From contig CM045729.1 in the NCBI GenBank assembly GCA_024760905.1, positions 75,469,050 to 75,533,049 of the forward strand: 64,000 nucleotides of DNA, written 5' to 3'. The stretch is from Plotosus lineatus (lineage: Eukaryota; Chordata; Actinopteri; Siluriformes; Plotosidae). Positions 43,258-54,700 of the stretch are shown piece after piece. Position 1 is the first letter of the stretch, and each line of letters starts with the position of its first letter. The notes below the pieces were generated by a model, which saw only the letters and a program-made list of their open reading frames with translations, ran no database searches and was not told the origin of the DNA. Position numbers and translations under genes: made by a program.

Positions 43258-43629
43258 GTAAGAAGTGTGTGTTCATGTGGAAATAAACATCACATTCTCT
43301 TGTGTTTTTCTACCATTTTTTATACCTGCATTTGATGGGTATTCATCTACATCATTGTTTTTGAATTCAAGGGCAAAAAAGATCTACTGTATCTGTCAGG
43401 CTTTTATCATGACATTATTTGACCTATTTATTATATTTTAAATAAATAAAAATGTACATATAAAGATAAAACCCTTGAATTTTTTCCATTGTCTCAGTGT
43501 TGTGTTTTGTTGCGAGAAATCAATGATGTCAATTTATGTACAGTTTATATTATGTTAATATGTAGGTATCTGCCAATGTGTAAGTGAAGGAAAAAGACAT
43601 CCAGAGAGAGAGCGAGAGCGAGAGAGAAG

Positions 43630-43664
<35 letters not shown>

Positions 43665-46600
43665 GAGATTACAACTATTGTCACAACAATACATATAAAA
43701 TTCAGATAAATGTAGTTAGTAACATTTTTTGGTTGCAAAATGTTACCCATATATAACAATTAAAATTGTTTTGTAAGGGTTGTAAAGTATTTATAGGCAT
43801 TTAATCATGTAATCAATTTTATAATACCCAATACAAGATTTAATTTCATTTTCTGTAACCGCTTAATCCGAATTAGGGTCACGGGGAGGCTGGCGCCCAT
43901 CCCAGCCAACTCCGGGTGAGGGCAGAGTACACCCTGGACAGCTCGCCAGGCCATCGCACGGCAGAAACACACTGACGGCTTTGCAGCTACTCTTGTCGAA
44001 AGTCAGCAATGGTTCTTTTACAGCCTCTCACCATAGACAGTGCGAGACATGGCTGGCTTTTGATAACTCAGTGAGCTGCACACTTGGGGGGGGGGGGGGG
44101 GGGGGGGCAGTGACAACCTGTGGTGAGTTCAGCTTGAATCCCCAACCGTAGGATCAGTGATACAGCACCTATACCACTAGGCCACCAGTGCCCGTCAAAT
44201 ACAAGATTAGATTTGAAAATATTGTTGTGACATGCAGTAACTGAAGGAAGTCTAATGGCATACTGGTACAGATTTTGAAATAAATTTGTCAAAATGATGT
44301 GTTCCTCGTCATATGGTTAACATATTTAAAAGTCATATTAGGAAGGATACAAATCAATATTTCATATGTTTCAATTAAATTTGATTGCTTTTATTTAATT
44401 ACTTACCAACACAACAGTCTGAATAAACACTGCTACACTGGATTTAAGCTTAAAGTTATACATAACATGATGTCCTAAAGTGGAAGACGATATGGAAAAA
44501 TCTCTGTGTTTTGTTGTTGTTGATGTTTTTTGTTTGTTTGTTTTTACATTTAAAATATAAAATAGTGAGAAGGTTCTAAAATATTTACAACAAAGAAAGA
44601 AACATTGCTGTAGTAGTTTCAGCTTGAAATTCAAGTCATCGTGTTGAATTATTTTTATGCAAAGTTGTTGTCAGTAATGACATTTCATATAAAAAAAATG
44701 TTGAATTAAATTTTAAAAATAATTTAAAATATAAGGGTTCTGCATCACTCTGCAAAACCAGATTGGTAGAAACATCTTATATATTGGTTACATCCAACTA
44801 GTATAAATGACTGAAATGTTTCCAACCAAAACATTAGCTGCCTCAAACAAGGGACATTGCTTAATTTGTCAACTACATAATAACATGTTAAGTCATATAA
44901 CTTGTCCAGTACTTGACCAGTATTTAATTACTAACCCTAAAAACTATGTGGGGCTGGTGGTGTGGTGGTTAGGATGCTGCGCTCATGATCGGGAGGTTGT
45001 GAGTTTGAATCCCACTGAGACCCTCACTGTGCTAAGACCCCTGGGCAAGGTCTCAACCACAAGTGTGCCTCTGTTCACCCAGCAGTATAAATGGGTACCA
45101 GTAAAAATATACTGGGAAGGTAACCTGCGATGGACCCATCCAGGGGGGAGTTGAACTCCTCATCACTTCACGCTACAGAAACCGGGGATGAGCACTGGCC
45201 TGATGAGCCACAAGGCTCGGGTTTAAAAACCCAACAGACTTACCCCTTACCTAAAAACTACAAGATGGGGGTTGTGTAGGCGTATAGATATTATAATCTA
45301 GAGCATCCAGCAATATGTCCTATTTAGCGTCTGTATACAGGAACCCAGATAATGCAGCCGTGAGGGAGGGGCACAAGCCAGTGTCTCTCCCTCACGCCGG
45401 TCCCAAGCCTGGATAAATGCAGAGGGTTGCGTCAGGAAGGGCAACCGGCATAAAACAAATGCCAAATAAAACATGCGAGTCACAACAAAGAAATTCATAC
45501 CGGATCGGTCGAGGCCCGGGTTAACAACGACCACCATCAGTGCTGTCAACCAACAGGATGCTGGTGGAAATTGGACTACTGTTGGTCGAAGAAGGAGAGG
45601 CGGGAGGCGTGTCCGTAGGCAGAGAGAGAAGAGGAAAGGCATGAGTCTAGGACTGAAAGTAGGGACTTTGAATGTTGGAACTATGACCGGAAAAGGTAGA
45701 GAGCTGGCTGACATGATGCAGAGGAGGAAGGTGGACATAATGTGTGTTCAGGAGACCAGGTGGAAAGGTAGCAAGGCTAGAAGCTTAGGAGCAGGGTTTA
45801 AGCTGTTTTTTCATGGTGTCGATGGGAAGAGAAATGGAGTAGGAGTCATCTTGAAGGAGGAGTTTGTCAGGAATATTCTAGAAGTGAAAAGAGTGTCAGA
45901 CAGAGTGATGAGTCTCAAGTTAGAAATTGAAGGCGTGATATTCAATGTTGTTAGTGCTTATGCCCCACAGGCAGGATGTGAGCAAGAGGAGAAGGAGAGA
46001 TTCTGGCGTGAGTTAGATGAAGTGATGCAGAATACCCCCAGAGGTGAAAGAGTGGTCATTGGGGCAGACTTCAACAGAGGGGACGGGGGGGTGATGGGCA
46101 GGTTAGGTATCCAGGATAGGAACAAGGAAGGACAGATGTTGGTAGACTTTGCAAAAAGGATGGGAATGGCTGTGGTAAATACTTTCTTCCAGAAGTGACA
46201 GGAGCATAGGGTGACTTATGTGCGGAGGTAGGAGAACACAGGTAGACTACATCTTGTGCAGGCGATGTAATTTGAAGGAAGTCAGTGACTGCAAAGTAGT
46301 AGCGGGTGAGAGTGTTGCCAAACAGCATAGGATGGTGGTGTGCAGGATGATGCTGATGGTGAGGAAGGTGAAGAAGGCAAAGGCAGAGCAGAAGACAAAG
46401 TGGTGGAAGCTGAAAAAGGAAGAGTGTCGTGTTGTCTTCAAGGAGGAGTTGAAAATGGCTTTGGGTGGTCAGGAAGTGCTGCCAGATGAGTGGACAAGGT
46501 TCTCACTGCAGATGAAAATGTCATCTGCAAACATCATAGTCTATGGAGATTCTTGCCTAACCTCGTCTGTCAGCCTGTCCATCACCATAGGAAACAAGAA

Positions 46601-48605
46601 GGGGCTCAGAGCTGACCCTTGATGCAGTCCTACCTCCAGCTTGAACTCTTCTGTCACACTGACAGCACACCTCACCACTGTCTTACATCTCTCATACATG
46701 TCCTGCACCACTCTAACATACTTCTCTGCCACTCCAGACTTCCTCATGCAATACCACAGTTCCTCTCTCGGCACCCTGTCATATGCTTTCTCCAGATCCA
46801 CAAAGGCACAATGCAGCTCTGTCTGACCTTCTCTGTACTTCTCTATTCTCTTCAAGGCAAACACTGCATTTGTGGTGCTCTTTCTTGGCATGAAACCAAA
46901 CTGTTGTTCACAAATGCGGACCTCTGCTCATGAACTTTATCCCTCTGTAGTTGCCACAACTCTGCACATCTCCCTTGTTCTTAAAAATGGGCACCAGCAC
47001 ACTTCTCCTCCATTCCTCTGGCATCTTTGCTACTTCCTGGTCCTCAACAGTCACCTCTTCTCCTCTTTTTTCTCTCTCATTTTCCTCATTCATCAGCTCT
47101 TCAAAGTAATCTTTCCATTTTCCCAGCACACTTCTGTCGTCAGTCAATACATTTCCCTCTCTGTCCTTAATCACTCGAACTTGCTGCACATCTTTCCCAT
47201 CTCTATTTCTCTGCTGTGCCAACCTGTATAAATCATTTTCTCCCTCTTTACTTTCCAACCGAGCATACAAGTCATCATACGCCCTTTGTTTGGCTTTGAC
47301 ACCGCTACGCCTTACGCTGTATCTCCCTATACTCCTGTTTACTCTCTTCAGTCCTCTCAATGTCTCACTTCTTCTTAGCTAACCTCTTCCTTTGTACATA
47401 TTTCTTCACTTCCTCATTCCACCATCAAGTTTCTGTATCTACTTTCCTTCCAGAGGACACACCAAGTATTCTCCAACCTGTCTCCCTGATCACATTAGCT
47501 GTAGTTGTTCAGTCATCTGGAAGCACTTCATGACTACCCAAAACCTGTTTCAACTCCTCCTTGAAGACAACACGACACTCTTCCTTTTTGAGCTTCCACC
47601 ACTTTGTCTTCTGCTCTGCCTTTGCCTTCTTCACCTTCCTCACCATCAGCATCATCCTGCACACCACCATCCTATGCTGTTTGGCAACACTCTCACCGAC
47701 GACTACTTTGCAGTCATTGACTTCCTTCAAATTACATCGTCTACACAAGATGTACTACTAGAAGAACTACTTATGTGCTCCTACCCCCGCTTTTATAAGT
47801 CACCCTATGCTCCTGTCTCTACTGGAAGAAAGTATTCACCACAGCCATTTCCATCCTTTTTGCAAAATCTATAAAAATCTGTCCCGTGTTCCTGTCCTGG
47901 ATACAAAACCTGCCCATCACTTCCTCATCCCCTCTGCTGCCTGCACCAACATGTCTATTGAAGTCTGCAACAATGATGACTCACTTCTGGGGGTACTCTG
48001 CATCACTTTATCTAAATCACTCGAGAATTCTCTTCATCTCTTCTAGCTCACATCCTATCTGTACGACATAAGCACTAACAACATTGAACATCACATTTTC
48101 AATTTCTAACTTGAGACTCTTCACTCTATCTGACACTATTTTCAATTCTAGAACATTCCTGACAAACCCCTCCTTCAAGATTACCCCAACTCCTTTTCTC
48201 TTCCCATCCACACCATGATAAAACAGCTTAAACCCTGCTCCTAAGCTTCTAGCCTTGCTACCTTTCTACTTGGTCTCCTGAACACACAGTATGTCCACCT
48301 TCCTCCTCTGCATCATGTCAGCCAGCTGTTCAGCTTTTACTGTCACAGTTAAAACATTCAAAGTCTCTTCTCTCAGTCCTAGACTCATGCCAGTTTCCAC
48401 CAGCACCCTGTTGGTTAACAGCACTGATGGTGGTCATTATTAACCTGGGCCTCGACCAATTCGGTTTGAAAGTCATATTAATGATTCACATGTTTGATTT
48501 GGCATAGGTTTTACCTCAGATTCCCTTCCTGACACAACCATCTGCATCTATCTGGGCTTGGGACCAGTGTGAGAAAGAACACTGGCTTGTGCCCCCCCCC
48601 ATGGC

Positions 48606-48700
<95 letters not shown>

Positions 48701-51700
48701 TATATAAGTGAACTTTGAATACATACAAGATATATATAAATATATATATACTAGTCCTCAAAAAATTAGCATATTGTGATAAAGTTCATTATTTTCTGTA
48801 ATGTACTGATAAAAATTAAACTTTCATATATTTTAGATTCATGGCACACCAACTGAAATATTTCAGGTCTTTTATTGTTTTAATACTGATGATTTTAGCA
48901 TACAGCTCATGAAAACCCAAAATTCCTATTTCAAAAAATTAGCATATCATGAAAAGGAACACTAAACGAGCTATTAACCTAATCATCTGAATCAACGAAT
49001 TAACTCTAAACACCTGCAAAAGATTCCTGAGGCCTTAAAAACTCCCAGCCTGGTTCATTACTCAAAACCGCAATCATGGGTAAGATTGCGGACCTGACTG
49101 CTGTCCAGAAGGCCATCATTGATGCCCTCCAGCAAGAGGGTCAGACACAGAAAGAAATCTCTGAGTGAATAGGCTGTTCCCAGAGTGCTGTAACAAGGCA
49201 CCTCAGTGGGACGTCTGTGGGAAGGAAAAAGTGAAAGAAGGGCTGATTCCAGACCTTGGCGGACCTGTGGAAGCAGTGGACTGAGAACCATTCAGTTCCA
49301 GTTCTGAGTAGAACCATCCAGAGCCACCGTGCACAGACGTGTGCAGGAAATGGGCTACAGGTGCCGCATTTCCCAGGTCAAGTCATTTTTGAACCAGAAA
49401 CAGCGGCAGAAGCACTTGACCTGGGCTACAGAGAAGCAGCACTGGACTGTTGCTCAGTGGTTCAAAGTACTTTTTTCGGATGAAAGCAAATTTTGCATGT
49501 CATTCGGAAATCAAGGTGCCAGAGTCTGGAGGAAGACTGGGGAGAAGGAAATGCCAAAATGCCTGAAGTCCAGTGTCAAGTACCCACAGTCAGTGATGGT
49601 CTGGGGTGCCATGTCATCTGCTGGTGTTGGTCCACTGTGTTTTATCAAGGGCAGGGTCAATGCAGCTAGCTATCAGGAGATTTTGCAGCACTTCATGCTT
49701 CCAACTGCAGAAAAGCTTTATGGAGATGAAGATTTAATTTTTCAGCATGACCTGGCACCTGCTCACAGTGCCAAAACCACTAGTAAATGGTTTACTGACC
49801 ATGGTATTACTGTGCTCAATTGGCCTGCCAACTCTCCTGACCTGAAGCCCATTGAGAATCTGTGGGATATTGTGAAGAGAAAGTTGAGAGACACCAGACC
49901 CAACACTGTGGATGAGCTTAAGGCCACTATCGAAGCATCCTGGGCCTCCGTAACACCTCAGCAGTGCCACAGGCTGATTGCCTCCATGCCACGCCGCATT
50001 GAAGCAGTCATTTCTGCAAAAGGATTCCTGACCAAGTATTGAGTGCATAACCGAACATAATTATTTGAAGGTTGAATTTTTTTGTATTAAAAGCACTTTT
50101 TTATTGGTCGGATGAAATATGCTAATTTTGTTAGATAGGGATTTTTGGTTTTTCTTTACATTTTTGCCAAAATTATCAATATTAAAATATTAAAAATAAA
50201 AGACTTTAACTACTTCAGTTGGGTGTAATGAATCTAAAATATATGAAAGTCTAATGTTTATCAGTACATTACTGAAAATAATGAACTTTATCACAATATG
50301 CTAATTTTTTGAGAAGGACTAGTATATTACAGAGATCTGTGTTGTAAACTGCTATACTCGTATTGCTGCAGAGGTTTAGCATTTTTATTTACGGGGTCCG
50401 AGACTTTTATGAATGAACATTGTTTCATGCTAACGATTTAATGTATTATGTCTTCTGTATTCTGTGTGTTTTTGCACTTGCTAAGGGTTGTGTCAGGAAG
50501 GGCATCCAACGTAAAAACCTCTGCCAAATCAAATGTGCGAATCAGATGATGCGCTGTGGCGACTCCCGAGAAAAGGGAAAAAGCAAAAAAGCAGAAAGGA
50601 AGAAATATATATATATATATATATACTAGTCCTTCTCAGAAAATTAGCATATTGTGATAAAGTTCATTATTTGTACTGATAAAAATTAAACTTTCATATA
50701 TTTTAGATTCATTGCACACCAACTGAAATGTTTCAGGTCTTTTATTGTTTTAATACTGATGATTTTGGCATTCAGCTCATGAAAACCCAAAATTCCTATC
50801 TCAAAAAATTAGCATATTTCATCCGACCAACAAAAAAAGTCAACCTTCAAATAATTATGTTCAGTTATTCACTCAATACTTCGTCTGGAACCCTTTTGCA
50901 GAAATGACTGCTTCAATGTGGCGTGGCATGGAGGCAATCAGCCTGTGGCACTGCTGAGGTGTTACGGAGGCCCAGGATGCTTCGATAGTGGTCTTAAGCT
51001 CATCCACAGTGTTGGGTCTGGTGTCTCTCAACTTTCTCTTCACAATATCCCACAGATTCTGTATGGGGTTCAGGTCAGGAGAGTTGGCAGGCCAATTGAG
51101 CACAGTAATACCATGGCCAGTAAACCATTCACCAGTGCTTTTGGCACTGTGAGCAGGTGCCAGGTCGTGCTGAAAAATGAAATCTTCATCTCCATAAAGC
51201 TTTTCAGCAGATGGAAGCATGAAGTGCTCCAAAATCTCCTGTTAGCTAGCGGCATTGACTCTGCCCTTGATAAAACACAGTGGACCAACACCAACAGCTG
51301 ACATGGCACCCCAGACCATCACTGACTGTGGGTACTTGACACTGGACTTCAGGCATTTTGGCATTTCCTTCTCCCCAGTCTTCCTCCAGACTCTGGCACC
51401 TTGATTTCCGAATGACATGCAAAATTTGCTTTCATCCGAAAAAAGTACTTTGGACCACTGAGAAACAGTCCAGTGCTGCTTTTGTGTAGCCCAGGTCAGG
51501 CGTTTCTGCCGCTGTTTCTGGTTCAAAAGTGGCTTGACCTGGGGAATGCTGCACCTGTAGCCCAGTCCACTGCTTCCACAGGTCCCCCAAGGTCTGGAAT
51601 CGGCCCTTCTCCACAATCTTCCTCAGGGTCCGGTCACCTCTTCTGGTTGTGCAGTGCTTTCTGACACACTTTTTCCTTCCCACAGACGTCCCACTGAGGT

Positions 51701-54700
51701 GCCTTGATACAGCACTCTGGGAACAGATATATATAGATATATAGATTTTCGCAAGGCGTTCGACTCAGTGGATAGGGAGGCCCTCTGAGGCATACTTCGT
51801 CTACGTGGGATCCTGTCGGCTTTGGTCCGGCTGATATCGTCGCTGTATTCTGGGACAGAGAGTGTTGTGAGTAGTGGGGGCTCCACCTCTGACTTCTTTT
51901 TGGTTGAGACCGGAGTGAGGCAGGGGTGTGTTCTGGCCCCCACTCTCTTCAGTACCGCAATGGACTGGATCATGGCGGCGGTATCGGGTGGATCGGCCTG
52001 CGGTGTGTCGTTCGGTGAGGTTCGGATTACTGATCTGGACTTTGCCGATGACGCAGTGATCTTCGCGGAAATGGTGGATGTCCTGACGGAGACTCTCTTT
52101 TCGTTGGGTGAGGAAGCGGAACCGCTTGGTTTGTGAGTCTCCTGGATCAAAACCAAGATCCAGGCTTTCGGCGACCTCTTGGATGCTGCTGTTGACTCGA
52201 TTGCTGTGGGTCGTGAAAGAGTAGAGATCGTGGAGTCTTTCACTTACCTTGGCAGCGTGGTCCATTGTTCCACTGATTGCAGGGCCGAGATCAATCGTCG
52301 ACTTGGTCTAGCCTATGGGGCGATGGACTCACTGGACAGGACCGTGTGGCGGTCGAGGTATCTGAGCAGGCGGACGAAAGTCCACGTCTTTCACTCCCTT
52401 GTGCTCCCTGTCTTGCTCTACTCAAGTGAGACATGGATGCTCACGGTTGAGCTTGGACAACGACTGGACTCCTTTGTTACGACTTCCCTTCGCCGCATCT
52501 TCGGATACCGCTGGTGGGACTTTGTTACCAACCAGAAGGTGCTTGGGGATGTGGGGATGGTAAGAGTAACCTGTTTGATCCGCGACCGTCAGCTGCACTA
52601 CTATGGGCACTTGGCGCGTTTCCTGCCTTCGGACCCAGCACACCGGATCCTGTCCGTTCGGGATCCTAGGGGCTGGAGCTGATCGCGGGGACAACCTCGT
52701 GCAACGTGGTTGTCGCAGCTGAGGGCTGCCCTGCCGGGATGGGGGGGGGGGGGGGGGGCAGGCCTAATCGATCGCCAGAAGACGGCTGGATGAATGGAGG
52801 CGGCTGGTGGATGCAGCGAAGTGCCGTCCCGGCGCATGCCCTCATACCTGACCTACCTACCTGGATATGAGCATCTGCCAAATGCTGCAAATGTACTATA
52901 ATTGAAATATTTGACTATATTTGCGTTAACAAGAAAAATACACGTCTTTCATTTTATTTACCTTTTTATTTACTTATATAGATTATATAAATAGAAATAT
53001 AACTGTGCAGTGGTGGTCTAGTGGATGGGGCGCAGGATCGCTGATCCTAGAGTTGGGGGTTCAAGTCCCCACAGGGTTGTCACTGTCTCCCCAGTGCAGC
53101 TAACTGGGTTATCAAAGGCGGGCCATGTCACTCACTGTCTATGGTGAGAGGCATGTAAAAGAACCATTGCTGACTTTCGTAAAGAGTAGGCTGCAAAGTC
53201 GTCAGCGTCTTTCTCTCCCTTGCTAAAAGGGTTGTGACAGGAAGGGCATCCGACGTAAAAACCTCTGCCAAATCAAACGTGCGAATCAAGATGATTCGCT
53301 GTGGCGACTCCCGAGTAAAAGGGAAAAAGCCGAAAGGAAGACAGACAGACAGTCCAGAGTGTTTAAGATACTGAGGTCCGTAATGTCCACCATAGTGGCC
53401 ACTGTTAGCACACAGCATCATTCGAATGGCCTCACTCTAGCCTTTGTTATATTACTTGGCCTGATAAGATCACACACATATATATATATACCCCCTCCAC
53501 ACACAGATGTCTATTCATTAATTACTGTCAGAAGTAAGAGAAAGGCTTTCTTTTGATGGGGTGTAGGATTTACTGAAACTGTCTTGGAGAGGGGGTGGGT
53601 AGGTGGGTGAGAGAGATGTTTGCTGATTCAACCACCTGTTTCATGGAGTGAGTTCACAGTCAACCTGGATGTAGTTAAGAGCTGACTTGGTAAACTATGA
53701 ATGATTCGCTTTGGATTGAAGAGCGGCCAAAAGGGATGGATGTACAAAATGGACATCGATGCACACAGATTCTCCTAAAAGAGGCAGAAAAATACCATTA
53801 CTTGACCCTCAGCTGCCATCAACTTAGTAAGTTAAAGAAGGAAAAACACATCTTTGTCATTTCTGCAAAGACTGCAGTGAGATTTTTTTTTGTCTCATAA
53901 AGAAGAGTGTGTGAGTGTTGAATGGAAAAGAACAAGTTCTTTGTAATGCTAGCCATATTCTCATTCACATGCTTTATGTAGACAATCTGAATTAATGTTT
54001 TGTCTGTCTGTCTTCCTTTCGGTTTTTCCCTTTTACTCGGGAGTTGCCACAGTGAATCATCTGATTCGCACGTTTGATTTGGCAGAGGTTTTTACGTCGG
54101 ATGCCCTTCCTGTCACAACCCTTTTAGCAAGGGACAGAAACACGCTGACGACTTTGCAGTCTACTCTTAACAAATGTCAGCAATGGTTCTTTTACATGCC
54201 TCTCACCATAGACAGTGAGAGACATGGCCCGCCTTTGATAACCCAGTTAGCCACACTGGGGGGGGGGACAGTGACAACCTTGTGGAGAGTGGGACTCGAA
54301 CCCCCAACCTTTGGATCAGCGATCCAGCGCCCTATACCACTAGACCACCACTGCCCCTAATGTTTTGAATGTTTTGATTTTCTTAAATTTCGTTTTACTA
54401 ATATATTGATTTTTTTTTATATCACTTTCTTTATTTTAAATATTATGTTACATTACTGTCTATATACAAGTTTATCTAGAGATTTATATGTTGCATAATG
54501 TATTATGTGTAAGGGAGGGTGGGGGCGGGTTGGTGGGGTTCATGGGGAAAGGGATATGCCTGCAAGATTCATTTACTCAAGGTAGTTGCACTAGCTGTAG
54601 TGCTCATTGTGATAGTTGCTGAATGAAAGTTCTGAGCCCCCTGACTGTACAAGTCTGTGTGAATTTCCAAAGGGCATGAAACTGAGTCCAAAGCCCACCA

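Noticed and set aside
45298..45738. 146-codon minus-strand ORF
   Set aside because: Antisense of the LINE leader and endonuclease ORF on the plus strand.
54290..54345. tRNA genes suggested by A- and B-box sequences (also at about 13070, 29040, 32475, 36330, 53030, 57745)
   Set aside because: They are SINE heads: each is followed by the same core and tail, several have target duplications, and they do not fold as complete tRNAs.
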